This document shows, piece after piece, positions 34,040 through 44,900 of a stretch of 64,000 nucleotides of DNA. The stretch spans positions 124,001-188,000 of the forward strand of contig JADJWE010000004.1 of NCBI GenBank assembly GCA_016716525.1, in the 5' to 3' direction. The stretch comes from Candidatus Flexicrinis affinis. Lineage in GTDB: Bacteria; Chloroflexota; Anaerolineae; Aggregatilineales; Phototrophicaceae. Every line of letters starts with the position of its first letter. The stretch's first letter is position 1. A program made the translations under genes and the position numbers. The notes below the pieces were generated by a model. The model was not told the DNA's origin and did not search any database. It saw nothing but the letters and a program-made list of their open reading frames with translations.

Positions 34040-35011
34040 ATGAAAGCCATCGTTTGGACGCAATACGGATCGCCGGACGGCCTGCGCCTCACGGACATCG
34101 CGAAGCCACAGCCTAAAGACAACGAGATTCTGGTGCGCGTCCACGCCGCGACGGTGACCGCCGGAGACAGCGAAATCCGGCAGGCGAAGATCTCGCCGTG
34201 GCTGGTGCTGCCGATGCGCCTGTACATGGGGCTGCTGCGGCCGCGGAACATCGTCCTCGGTCAGGAACTGGCCGGCGTGGTCGAGGAAGTCGGGAGCGCC
34301 GTAACGCGCTTCAAAGTAGGGGACGCGGTATTCGCCGCCACGGGGATCGGCTTTGGCGGATACGCCGAGTACGCCCGCGTGCCGGAAAACGGCGCGGTCG
34401 CGCTCAAGCCGGATGGGATCACATTCGAAGAAGCCGCGACTGTGCCGACAGCCGGAATCGAGGCGCTGCACTTCCTGAGCCATGCGAACATTCAGCCGGG
34501 ACAGAAGGTGCTGATCGTCGGCGCAGGGGGCAGCATCGGGACGTTCGCTATTCAGATCGCCAAGGCGCGCGGCGCAGAGGTCACCGGCATCGACGTCGCA
34601 GCCAAGTTCGACACGATGCAGGCTGCCGGTGCCGACCACGTCATCGACTACACCCAACAGGACTTCACGCGTCTGCCTGAAACGTACGATGTCGTCCTCG
34701 ATGTGATGGGCAAGACGCCGTTTACGGGCACGCTGCGGCGGATCAACCCGAATGGCCACTACCTGCTGGCGACATCCGGCCTGATTCAGAAGCTGCGCGG
34801 TCTCGTGACGACCATGACCGGCAGCAAGCACGTGTTCGCGTCGACGCCGGAGCAATCCGCGGCCGATCTTGAGGCACTCAAGCAGTTGATCGAGGCGGGC
34901 AAGGTAAAGCCGGTGATCGATCGAAGCTACCCGCTCGAACAGACCGCCGAAGCGCACCGCTACGTCGACAGCGGGAACAAGCGCGGCAACGTGGTCATAA
35001 CGGTCGCGTAA
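34040..35011 (+). CDS. Quinone oxidoreductase-type MDR dehydrogenase (copy 2)
   Basis: A 323-residue paralogue of the previous gene, alignable over its whole length (MKAIVWTQYGSPDGLRLT, VRVHAATVTAGDSEIRQ, NIQPGQKVLIVGAGGSIGTFAIQIAKARGAEVTGID). It keeps the NADPH-binding glycines and lacks the zinc Cys. Differences cluster around the substrate region (GDLIARN against GDSEIRQ), so specificity may differ. GGGGAGGA lies 7 bases before ATG. The gap of 49 bases to the first copy and the shared strand indicate one operon that ends at the terminator at 35029. Confidence 0.85.
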   Translation: MKAIVWTQYGSPDGLRLTDIAKPQPKDNEILVRVHAATVTAGDSEIRQAKISPWLVLPMRLYMGLLRPRNIVLGQELAGVVEEVGSAVTRFKVGDAVFAATGIGFGGYAEYARVPENGAVALKPDGITFEEAATVPTAGIEALHFLSHANIQPGQKVLIVGAGGSIGTFAIQIAKARGAEVTGIDVAAKFDTMQAAGADHVIDYTQQDFTRLPETYDVVLDVMGKTPFTGTLRRINPNGHYLLATSGLIQKLRGLVTTMTGSKHVFASTPEQSAADLEALKQLIEAGKVKPVIDRSYPLEQTAEAHRYVDSGNKRGNVVITVA

Positions 35012-35028
35012 GCCACAACGAGACGCAG

Positions 35029-35061
35029 CGCGGCCCGGATCCACTGACGATCCGGGCCGCG
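35029..35061 (+). terminator. Terminator of the quinone oxidoreductase operon
   Basis: A perfect 13-bp GC-rich stem (CGCGGCCCGGATC at 35029-35041, complement at 35049-35061) with 7-base loop, followed by TTTCGATTC, 18 bases after the stop codon. Confidence 0.8.
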
Positions 35062-35084
35062 TTTCGATTCATCCAAGCATGCGC

Positions 35085-37808
35085 TCACACATCGCCAGCA
35101 CACGAATCGAACAGCATCAGCGGGTTGAACAGCGGATGGAACGGCCGGTTTGGGTTTGCCAGCCTCAGGGCGTTGCCCAAGCCCGGCGTGTAGCCCCCTG
35201 CCGTAAGCGCGCGCACCGCCGCGACCACCGCGTCCTGACTGCTCAGCGGTGTCGACCGGTCGAGGACTTGATCGAGCGGCGGGCAGACGTAGACGCCTAG
35301 CCGATCGAGCAGATCGCCGAGGGTCTCGCTTTCCATTAGGTCGCGCAGGTCTACGGTCTCGAGATCGTCGCACAAGGTGGGCTGACCGGCTTCGTCGGTG
35401 TAGAACGTCCTGACCTGAATCTGCATCGTCGTTTCCGGCAAGTAGACCAGCGCCGCGCCGTCGGCCCCGTAATCGACGAGATTACTCGTGCCGCCGATCA
35501 GGTTGCCGTTGTCGTCCGTCGCCCCGAGCCGCAGGTTGCCGTCATGGACCTCGATGAGACGGTTGGCGCGGGTCCCGCTGGCTGTCACGCCCCGCACGGA
35601 GACCGCCGCGCTGTACGCATCATCCATTAGGCTCTCGAACGGCGTGGCTGTATATACGCCGACGACATATCCGTAGGTCGCGCTCGACACACCCGGTATG
35701 CGCCCAACCGTGACGCGCAGGATGTCGGACGGATGCGTGCCTTCAGCCGGGTTGGGCGACTGGCACAGCACGAGATCGTTCATCGGGTCGGAAATTTCGG
35801 CGGACTCGGGCGCGCGCGCAGGTGGAGGCGGTGTCGGCGTGGATTCGCTGACGGGGATCGGATCGACGCAGTGATCGCGGAAGATCAGCGGATTGCGGTA
35901 CGGGTGGAACGGTTGGTTGGGGTCGGTGAGTTGAAGGAACCGCTGACTGGAGTCGAAAATGTACGTTTCTGGTGGAGTGCCGAGGTCAACGTCGCCATAG
36001 AGCGCGCGCCGGCGGGCAAGATCCCAGTTGTCTGCTGCCTCATTGATATCGGTCCACAACGCGCTGCGGGGAGGAAGGCGATCGAGCGGCGGACATAGAA
36101 CAACGCCGAAGGGCAATTCCGGAAGTGTGGGTTCCGCCTGCGGCACCACAATTACCGTGGTATTCGGTATGATGTCCCGTGCGGTGATTCCTTCGGCCGT
36201 GTTCGCTGTCGTCTCAACAGTCAGATTCGCTGCATTCGGGGAGATCGTGAAAACAGCGGTCTCGGTCGCTGCATCCAGATAGGCGGGACGTTCGTTGGGT
36301 GTAAGCACCGGAAAACCGTCTCCGGTGGTCACGATCGCTCCAGTCTCGGTGACCTCGCTGATGACAATACCACCGGCATCACTCTCGTAAGTCAGTCGCA
36401 CACGCCGGTCGATGGTGTCGCCGGGCGGGCCTAGCTTGACCCGTACCGTTCGCGGTTCGCCCAGCGCCGACGCCTCGATGATGTCAACCGTGGTCAGGTC
36501 GATTGCGGGCGCGGCGACCGAATTTCCGGTGTCGACTTCCACCACGTCGCCCGCGGGATCGTCGAAGCTGCCGACCACCGGCGTGTCGCCGGACACGACC
36601 CACACCGGCGGCAGCGGCAGACGTGTGCCGCCGCCGGGGGCTTGATCGCACGCCTGCGGATCGCCTTGCGCGACGGTAAGTGCCGTGCGCGCCGTGATCG
36701 CGGTGACGTCGCCGGGGATGTTGAACACGAATCGGTTGGACAGGTTCGGGTCGGCCATCGACGTACCCGTGAAATCGCCCCAACGCGAAGTCTCGTTGAC
36801 CGGCGTATTGTCGGCGGCCAGCACGCGCGAGGAGAACGTGCCGTTCACGGCGCTGTAGAGCCAGTTCTCCTCCAACCCGCCTTCGCGGGTGAGGTTCAGG
36901 TAGGCCGTATAGCTCGCGGCGGATTGGATCATCGCGGTCGGGTCAGCGGCGGTCTGTATCTCCACGAGGTAACCGTTCGGGAAGGGCGATGTGTCCGGCG
37001 CGGGATGTACTGCAACCGCTGTGATGTCCGCCTCAGGCGATGTGATGCTGCCGCCGACGCCGCACTGCACCACATCGTCCGGCGCGTCGGTGATCGAGAC
37101 AAGCGAGGGCAGGTTGCTGGGTGCGAGCCAGCGTGCCGGGAGTGAAGCGGGGCCGCTGTCCGGCACCGCGTCGCAGATCGTCGCCGCGCCATCACCCGCG
37201 CCGTAAAACAGGCGCACGGCGATTTGTGATGTCTCCTCGGGCAAGGCGAACAGCAGGTATGCGCCGTCCGGGCTGACGGCGGCGAGGTCACTGGTGCCGT
37301 CAGCGATCCGGTTGCCGTTGTCCGAGGCACCGGATGTCGACTCGCCATTCCGCACCTGATACAGGCGGTGTTCGGTCTGCCCGTTGACGGTGAGCGCGCG
37401 GACGGTGATCGCCGCGAACTCCGATCCGCTGCTCCACTCGGCAAACGGTACTGTGGTATAGACTGCGACGATGTGCCCATAACTGCTTGCCGTACTGACG
37501 TTCGAAGGGACGTGATACAGTTCGACCCGATCGATCTCAGGCTGGCCGGGGCTGGCGACGATCTGCGGATTCTGGCACTCGGTAGCATTGCCGGGCGTGC
37601 CGGTCAAGGTGATCCCGGTGTAGCGGTAGACCGCCGTGAGTGAGAATTCGTCTGGAGCGCCGGGGAGCGGCGTGGATGTTGGAGGGAACGGGGTTTCGGT
37701 GGGTCCGGGCGTCGGTGTCGGGGTCTGGGCGGCAGATGAACTCATCATCAGCGCCAGCGCGAACCCCAAGACCACGATACGTCGATGGTGCATCCGTCGG
37801 GGAGTCAT
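35085..37808 (-). CDS. Secreted modular repeat protein, unknown function
   Basis: A 907-residue exported protein. A signal peptide (basic MTPRRMHHRR, core VVLGFALALMM) is followed by a Thr/Pro linker (PTPTPGPTETPFPPTSTPLP). A module of about 150 residues occurs near the N terminus (residues 50-230) and again near the C terminus (about 680-840): YGHIVAVYTTVPF / YGYVVGVYTATPF, GASDNGNRIADGTSDL / GATDDNGNLIGGTSNL, LPEETSQIAVRLFY / LPETTMQIQVRTFY. A shorter module, PNQPFHPYRNPLIFRDHC and PNRPFHPLFNPLMLFDSC, ends each block. Middle sections are less clear. GGAGG lies 7 bases before ATG. No enzyme motif was found; a surface or matrix role is likely. Confidence 0.7.
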   Translation of the reverse strand: MTPRRMHHRRIVVLGFALALMMSSSAAQTPTPTPGPTETPFPPTSTPLPGAPDEFSLTAVYRYTGITLTGTPGNATECQNPQIVASPGQPEIDRVELYHVPSNVSTASSYGHIVAVYTTVPFAEWSSGSEFAAITVRALTVNGQTEHRLYQVRNGESTSGASDNGNRIADGTSDLAAVSPDGAYLLFALPEETSQIAVRLFYGAGDGAATICDAVPDSGPASLPARWLAPSNLPSLVSITDAPDDVVQCGVGGSITSPEADITAVAVHPAPDTSPFPNGYLVEIQTAADPTAMIQSAASYTAYLNLTREGGLEENWLYSAVNGTFSSRVLAADNTPVNETSRWGDFTGTSMADPNLSNRFVFNIPGDVTAITARTALTVAQGDPQACDQAPGGGTRLPLPPVWVVSGDTPVVGSFDDPAGDVVEVDTGNSVAAPAIDLTTVDIIEASALGEPRTVRVKLGPPGDTIDRRVRLTYESDAGGIVISEVTETGAIVTTGDGFPVLTPNERPAYLDAATETAVFTISPNAANLTVETTANTAEGITARDIIPNTTVIVVPQAEPTLPELPFGVVLCPPLDRLPPRSALWTDINEAADNWDLARRRALYGDVDLGTPPETYIFDSSQRFLQLTDPNQPFHPYRNPLIFRDHCVDPIPVSESTPTPPPPARAPESAEISDPMNDLVLCQSPNPAEGTHPSDILRVTVGRIPGVSSATYGYVVGVYTATPFESLMDDAYSAAVSVRGVTASGTRANRLIEVHDGNLRLGATDDNGNLIGGTSNLVDYGADGAALVYLPETTMQIQVRTFYTDEAGQPTLCDDLETVDLRDLMESETLGDLLDRLGVYVCPPLDQVLDRSTPLSSQDAVVAAVRALTAGGYTPGLGNALRLANPNRPFHPLFNPLMLFDSCAGDV

Positions 37809-37867
37809 TGGCTTGCCTCCGGAACTTCGGATGATTGGGGACTTGCATTATCGCACGGTTTTTGGGC

Positions 37868-37895
37868 GGTTCCCCTCGAAATCGGTCGAGGAACC
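37868..37895. other. Intergenic hairpin upstream of the repeat protein gene
   Basis: GGTTCCCCTCGA-AATCGG-TCGAGGAACC forms a stem of about 10 bp with one bulged C. It lies between the end of the small membrane protein gene and the start of the repeat protein gene, both on the minus strand. There is no T run, so its role as terminator is uncertain. Confidence 0.4.
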
Positions 37896-37970
37896 GGCGT
37901 GGCACGGCGAAGCCGTCCGCTCGTCGGCCCGTGCAGGTCGCCACTGTGGTGGTGTATTAACGCGTGCGCG

Positions 37971-38498
37971 TTACGTCAAGTTCATCGGCGGTTCGACCAG
38001 CCCGGAGATGAAGCGTTTGCCGAACCGCAGCCCCAGCGCGGACAGGATCGGATAGGCCGCGTCGACCAGGCTCCAGCCGATGATGTAGGCGAGGTTGCCC
38101 TCGATGAAGAAGAAGCGGTCGAACTCCCACGTCCCCAAAATGCGCTGCTCGGCGAACTTGACGACGAGGCTGTAGATGGCGAACAGCACCATTTGCTCCC
38201 ACAGCGGACGCTTGTACGAGATGGCGTACAGGAACCCAAGTCCGAGGCCGATCCACAGAAACGAGTGGATGAAGTTGTTCAACCACGGGTAGAAGCTCAT
38301 GATCCCGAGCAAATGGAATAGATAATTGCCGACGAAGATACCGACCGCCCACGCCACGTATAGCACGATGAACGTGCGACGAAAGCCCGGCTCGAACTTC
38401 TGGCCGGACTGGCGCATGGCGATCCATAACCCGAGATAGATCAGCAGGACGAAGGCGTATCCGAACAGGGTGTTGCCAGTTCCCAGAATTGCGTCCAT
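37971..38498 (-). CDS. Small polytopic membrane protein, unknown function
   Basis: A 175-residue protein, most of it hydrophobic, with five to six membrane segments (TLFGYAFVLLIYLGLWIAM, FIVLYVAWAVGIFVGNYLFHLL, FIHSFLWIGLGLGFLYAIS, MVLFAIYSLVVKFAEQ, FIEGNLAYIIGWSLVDAAYPI). His and Asn residues inside segments may be functional. ATG 38498 was chosen because GGGGGA lies 7 bases before it. I do not recognise the family. Confidence 0.65.
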   Translation of the reverse strand: MDAILGTGNTLFGYAFVLLIYLGLWIAMRQSGQKFEPGFRRTFIVLYVAWAVGIFVGNYLFHLLGIMSFYPWLNNFIHSFLWIGLGLGFLYAISYKRPLWEQMVLFAIYSLVVKFAEQRILGTWEFDRFFFIEGNLAYIIGWSLVDAAYPILSALGLRFGKRFISGLVEPPMNLT

Positions 38499-38681
38499 GA
38501 CGGTGTCCCCCGTTATCCCTCGATCGCGCAGGTGCGCTGACAATCATCATCGGTCTATTCTGCCGCGTTGTCAAAACACTGCGTAACCAGACTGTCCTCT
38601 GATGGCAAGCGGTCCGTGCGATAGCGTTGTATGCTTGATTCTGTCGACCGTTGTCGAGTTCGAGCCGAGGGGGATCGTCTG

Positions 38682-41600
38682 ATGAGCAACGATATCGACT
38701 ACACCCATGACGAGCGCAATCTCGCCACCTATTTGAACGTGCTGGCCGCGCTGTTCGTCGTATTCGGCCTCGCCGTGCTGATCCTGCCCTACGCGCTGCG
38801 CGACGCGCCGTTCTTCGTCGCGCCGCCGTTCTTCGTCACCAACACCATCGCCGGCATGTGGCTGATGGCGTATCTGTCATGGTGCTCCGCCGCCGACGTG
38901 CGCCGTTACCGCGCGATGATCGTGGTCGTGTTCGGCGGGTTGCTGATCGGTGCGGCGTCGTTCGTGGCGCTGTCGGTGCGCACGGGTCCGCCAATGCAGG
39001 ACGCGCCGCTGCTGCTCGGTTTCGGGTTCTGCGGGGCGGCCGTGTTAGGCTTGGCGTGGTTCGTGCGCAAGGCGCAGATGCCCGCGCCGCCGTGGCTGCC
39101 GTGGATCACCGACAAGCCGATGACTGGCGCCGAGACGTTTGCCCGCGTCGTGTTCGGACTGTTCGGGTTGGCGTCCCTGTTCGCCGCGGCGGGAAGCGTG
39201 CTGGCGTCGTATCTCAATGTCGCGCTGATGACCGATCTGCTCGTCAACCCGTTCATGATCGTCGGCTCGACCATCAAGATCGGCGTGCTGGGGTTGTGTT
39301 CGCTGTATGCCGCGTACGATCCGCGCCGGTTCTCGCAGCACGCGCAGATGATCATCGCGCTGGTGGTCGGTCATGCCGGGTCGATCATCGCCATATCGAT
39401 TGTCGCGCTGTCCGGCTATGTGCCGTTCGGCGATTACAGTCTGACGGTAGGCGGCGCGACCGCCGGCCTCGGCGTGATCATGTTCGGCGCGTGGCTGTTG
39501 GACGTGGTGATCATCATCGCGTTTCTGTATTTCAACCGGCGCATCAACCTCGCGCTGCTGGATCACATCGGCTTCCTGAACCCGACGCAGTTCCGCGCGC
39601 TGGAGGCGATCGCTGAGACGCTGGTCGCGGGTAAGACGCACGAGCGCGTGCCGCCGCACGAGATCGTGCTGCGCACGGACAGCTACATGCGCTCGTTCCG
39701 CTCCAACCGGCTCGGGTTGGCGAAGCTGGCGATGATGGGTTTGCAGCTTTCGCCGCTGGCGTGGCTCAGCCCGCCGATCACGTACATGCATCCGGCGGCA
39801 CGCGCGCGGTTCGTCGATTTCCGTTTCAAGCAGCAAATCGTGGACAGGTCGGCGCTGTACCGCTTCTTCGATGGGTTGATGCGCAACGTTAACAAGGTGC
39901 TGCTGCGCTTCACTGGGCGGTCGGGCAGCGAGTTGGACGCCGCGCTGAGCTTCACCGGCCTGCTGGAAGCGATGATGCGCTTCAATATGCAGCTCACGTA
40001 TCTGGGCTACTACAACAATCCCGAGGTGTGGCCGAAACGCGAAGACGGCAGCGGGATCGGCTACACGCCGTTCTCTCAGCGCGAGAAAGACTTCGAGGTC
40101 AAGCCGATCCGTGCGCATCCGCCGTTGAAGGTGATGACGCCGGAGGTGCTCGATCAGGAAGGCATCGACGTAATCGACGACGCCGACGTGGTGATTGTCG
40201 GGTCGGGGCCGGGAGGGGCGATCCTCGCCGAGCAGCTTCTGGAGAAGGGCCGGCGCGTGTTGATCCTCGAGAAGGGGTTGTACGTGCACCCCGACGACTT
40301 CAACGAAGACGAAGTCGACATGATCAGCCGGCTGTACAGCGACGGCGCGCTGCAAATCTCGCAGTCGCTGCGCTTCACGATCCTGCAAGGCAGCGCCGTG
40401 GGCGGGACATCGGTCGTCAACAACGCTGTGTGCTTCGACACGCCGCAGCGCGTGATCGACACGTGGAACGCGCGCAGCAATAACGGTAAGGTGATCGACG
40501 ACGCGTCGTACTTCGACTCGCAGCAGAAGGTGCGTGCGCGTATGCGCATCAAGAAGATCGCCGAGGGGACGCGCAAGCCGCTCGACGCGGTGCTCAACCA
40601 CGGCGACAGCCTGATCACCTCGGCTGTGAAGCAGTACTTCGCCGGCCGCGAAGACGCCTACGAGTACGACGTGGTCGAAGCGAACATCGTGGACTGCCTC
40701 GGCTGTGGCTACTGCAACATCGGCTGCAAGTACGGTCGCAAGCTGTCGATGCTGGACGAGGTTCTGCCCGCCGCACAGCACAAACACGGCGCGGAGAACA
40801 TGCGCATCATTTCGGAAGCCAACGTCACCAAGCTGACCGAGAGCAGCGGCAAGATCACCGAGGTGCATGCCGAGGTTGCCGGCAAGCGCAAGCTGCTCGT
40901 GCGCAACCCGAAGACGGTCGTCGTCAGCGGCGGCACGATCCACTCGAGCTGGCTGTTGATGCAAAGCGGGATCGGCAAGGCGGCCAAGCTGCCGGTCGGC
41001 AAGGGATTGTCGTTCAACATGGGGAGCCCCCTGCACGCGTTGTTCAATCAGAAGGTCAACGCGTACGACGGCGTGCAGATCGCACACTACCTGAAGGTGC
41101 ACGATCACCCCGGCTTCGTGTACGAGACGTGGTACAACCCGCCGGTGGCGCAGGCGCTCACGATGCCCGGTTGGCTCGACACGCACTTCCGCAACATGCA
41201 GAACTACGACCGGATCGCGGCGGTGGGCGTGCTGGTCGGGACGGAGTCGAACGCGCATATCGTCCCCGCGCTGATCAGCGGCGGTCCGGATGTCGTGTTC
41301 AACCGACGCAAGGCGATCTGACCAAACTGGTCGATGCGCTGGTGATGTTGGGCAACATCTTCTTCACCGGCGGCGCGTTGGAGGTGTACGCCACGACCCG
41401 CCGTTATCAGCCGTACGTCAACGAGAGCGCCGTGCTGCGCGCGCAAAGTCAGGTCGACGCGCTGCGGGATCTCGTCAAGCACGATTATGACATCCTGCTC
41501 GGGACGGGGCACCCGCAGGGCGGCAACGCGATCGGATCGTCCCCGACGGACAGCGTGATCGGCCCGGACTTCAAGGTGTTCGGGTACAGTAACCTGTACG

Positions 41601-41695
41601 TGTGCGACGCCAGCGTGTTCCCGACCTCCACGACGGTCAACCCGCAGTTGACGGTGATGACGATGGCGCATTACGCCGCGCAGTTCGTGCAATGA
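38682..41695 (+). CDS. Membrane-fused GMC oxidoreductase, interrupted by a frameshift
   Basis: The reading frame starts at ATG 38682 (GAGGGGGA upstream). Residues 1-290 contain about eight membrane segments. From residue 502 a GMC-type FAD domain follows (DADVVIVGSGPGGAILAEQLLEKG, dinucleotide fold), then CLGCGYCNIGCKYG, a Cys-rich motif typical of one bacterial GMC branch. The frame stops at 41319-41321 after FNRRKAI. The next frame carries GDLTKLVDALVML and the expected C-terminal GMC catalytic block (HPQGGNAIGSSPTD...CDASVFPTSTTVNPQLTVM, with His and Asn), ending at 41695. One base is missing near 41309-41312. It is either a fresh mutation, a sequence error or, less likely, recoding. Confidence 0.75.
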
Positions 41696-41992
41696 CAAGG
41701 GAAGTTTTCAGGAGTCAGATGTCAGTTGCCAGTGACGGGGTGGACATCATTGGCGGGAGGGGCAGGACAAGGCTTCCACCCCAACCCGCGGCAGGTAGAC
41801 GGGGGACATAGTGTGGGAGGACACAACGTTCGGAGACATGGGTAACACGTTGGCAGACGGAAGGATCAGGACGGTATGTAGGGGCGACCCGCCGGGTCGC
41901 CCTTCTTGGACACGGCAGTGCCGTGTCCCTACGCGAATCGGGCACCCATAATCTGCCTCACCTTTGGAACGAATACGATTATTGGGATCAAC
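41696..41992. repeat. Gap with two adjacent perfect 9-bp hairpins
   Basis: GGGCGACCC-GCC-GGGTCGCCC (41882-41902) and GGACACGGC-AGT-GCCGTGTCC (41908-41928) lie 5 bases apart, the clearest copy of the twin-hairpin family. Upstream, AGGAGTCAGATGTCAGTTGCCAGTGAC is stutter sequence, split here as AGGAGTCAGATG then TCAGTTGCCAGTGAC. No gene seen. Confidence 0.75.
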
Positions 41993-44900
41993 ATGCCTAT
42001 AACCGACAATCAACGCACAGCGTTTCAGGAAGCAGCAGAATGCCGGCCACCGGGCCGCGTGCGACAGCTCGAGCGCTGGCTGTTGCAGCAGCGCCCGCTC
42101 GATACCGCCGTGCCGCTCAGCGCGCAGGCGGACGACCCGCGCGCGTTTGTCCCGACCGAGGAGGGCAGCGGCAGCTTTGGCCGCTGGATCGTGGACAACG
42201 CCGGCCTGCCCGCGTATCAGTACGAAATGGATCAATTCAACGATCCGCGCGCGGTGTATCGCACCACCGCAGGTGACGAACGGCGCGATCACTGGCATCA
42301 GGTCGGCAACCGGCGCATCACCGCGATGGCGTCCAACGACGGCACGGTGCAGGTATATGCGTGCGATCGCGGCGGTGTGATCGTCAACCGCTACGAGGCC
42401 GAGGACGTACTGCCGCCGATGTTCTCGCTGCGGGTGTTCCTGTATCGCATTGTTCGCGCGATCCTGCTGTTCGTGACACGCTCGTTCCGGCGTATTCCGC
42501 CTGCGTTCCGGCCGTTTTCGGCGTCGGCGCAGGGGGTCGATACGAGCACCAATGCGCCGCCGCGCGGGGTCGTCCCGCCCGGGGGCGCTGCACAGGCCGG
42601 ACAACCCAGCCCCGTGCCGGACGTGCCGTCGGGCGAAATCGACGCGACGGCGCAGGGGCAGCAGGCCGATGAACGCCATGCGTACGCCGGCGGGTTCGGC
42701 TACATCAACGACGGCACCGAGACATGGGCGACGGCGTTCCGCTTCCGTCCGCCCGGCGCGGAAACCCGCCGCGTGTTCGGGATGGGTTACTTCGAGCACG
42801 AGACGACCTACCGCGATATACGCGTCAACCGGCACGTCATCGCGCCGTACGGCGATATACCCGCGCTGATCGCTGATGTCGAAATCGAAAATCTCGGCGG
42901 GTCGCCGGTCGAGCTGCAGTACTACGAGTACTGGGACGTCAATATCCAGCAGCTTCAGCTCCAATGGCTGCGCAGCGGCGCGTTTGCTCCATCAAGCGAT
43001 TCGGTGCGCCGTGGCCTCAACCGCTTCTTCATCCCGTCAGTGGAGTGGGACGAAGACGCTTCGGCCCTGCGCTTCCGGCAGCAGATTCGCCAGCCACGCC
43101 CGCAAAGCGCGCCGTCGCCCGATCAGCCGAGCGAGATCGACTGGGATCCGGCCAACGTGTTCCTCGCCGATCTCGACGGGGCGCAGGCGGCGGTGTACGT
43201 CAACAAGATGACGTTTTTCGGCAAAGGCGGCGCTCGCCAGCCCGATGCGGTCGTACAGCGCAGACCCGGGGACACGCTTCCGCGCGACAATCGCAACGAC
43301 CCGATGCCGTACTGCTTCGTCATTCGGCGCGACCTCACCGTGCAGCCCGGCGAGCGCGTGAAGATGCGCTTTGCATACGGCATGGCGCGCCCCGATGAAT
43401 CGCTCGACATGCTGACGGCGCTCAAGCAGCCCGCCGACGTGCTGGACGAGACGCGTGCGGCGTGGAAGGACAACCTCGCGTATTTCGATACCGGTCAAGA
43501 CCCGGTGCTGCACCGCGAGATGGCGTGGCACGCCTATTACATGCTGTCATCGACGGTGTATCTCGCGTTCCACAACGTATTCATCGTGCCGCAGGGATCG
43601 GCCTATCTGTACTTGCACGGCGCGGACGGCGCCCCGCGCGACCAAGCCTTGTTCGCGCTGCCGGCGGCTTATCTCGATCCTGCGCTGGCTCGCGACATGC
43701 TGCGCCTGATCATGCGCGTGACTGACGCGCAGACCGGCCAGATCATGTACTCGTTCAACGGGCACGGCGCCGTCTCCAACGGACTTGACCTGCACACCAA
43801 GCCGTCCGACCTCGATCTGTTCTTCCTGCTGGCGCTGTGCGAATACCTGAGCGCAACCGGGGACATGGCGTTTCTCGACGAGGCGGTGCCGTTCTATCCG
43901 CCCAGCCAATCGCCACCCGGCGCGACGGTGCTCGACCACGTGCATAGGGCGCTGCACCACCTGTTCGAGGTCAACGGCATCGGCGAGCACGATCTGGTCA
44001 AGGTCGGCTCTGGCGATTGGTCGGATTCGATCGTGCTGGAAAGCGCCATCCGCGACGGGCCGGGGCCGTTCGGCGCGACCTACGGTAACTCGAAGGAGAG
44101 CGGCGAATCGGTGCCCAATACGCACATGGCGCTGTATGTGCTGCCGCTGCTAAGCGAAATTCTGAATGAACGCGACCCGGGCATCCGCGAGGTGATCGAC
44201 GCCGACGGCCGGCTTGAACGCATGCGTGCAGGCGTACGGGTGCAGTGGAACGCCAAAGGCTGGTACAACCGCGCCGTGCTGCGCGACGTGCACAACCGGC
44301 CAGTCGTCATCGGCGACTTGTGGCTGGAGGCGCAGGTGTGGCCGCTAATCTGCGCGGATGCGGCGGAGGCAAGCCGGCTGTCGGCTGTGATCGAGAGCGT
44401 GGATTACCACCTCGATCGGCCCTCGCCGGTGGGCGCTGCACTGCTGCCGGGCGGCATGGTGTGGCCAGCGGTGTCCCAATTGGCGACGTGGGGCTATTCG
44501 CGCACAGGGCGGCACCATCTGGCGTGGCGCTCGCTCAACCGCAACACTTACGCGGCGCACTCGACCGCTTATCCAAATGTGTGGATTAACACGTGGTCGG
44601 GGCCGGACGGCGTGAACGGCACCGCCGCCGATCAGCCGGGCTGGACGTGGTCGAGCTTCGTCACACCGATGACCGATTTTCCGATCATGAACGCCAATCA
44701 GGACGCGATGGCCTTGTTGGGACTGCTGCGCGTGTGCGGCATCGAACCCGCGCCAGAAGGCGACGGCCTGCTGATTCAGCCGCACGTCCCGCGTGAACGG
44801 TTCGTGCTCGACCTGCCGCTGCTCAAGCTGGAGGTCAACCCGACGCGCACGGTGATCGAATATCGTGCGACCGTGACCGGTAAGCGAACGCTGTACATCC

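Noticed and set aside
39045..41258. A 737-codon open frame antisense to the GMC gene
   Set aside because: The plus-strand frame has clear FAD and GMC motifs; the antisense product is an Arg/His/Gln-rich shadow.
41305..41325. Programmed ribosomal frameshifting in the GMC gene
   Set aside because: No X-XXY-YYZ slippery site and no strong hairpin follow the junction; a mutation or sequence error is simpler.
41129..41695. A separate 188-residue gene after the GMC oxidoreductase
   Set aside because: Its first 60 residues are Arg/Ala/Gly-rich frame-shadow sequence, while from GDLTKLVDAL onward it is exactly the missing C-terminal GMC domain. A frameshift in one gene explains it better.
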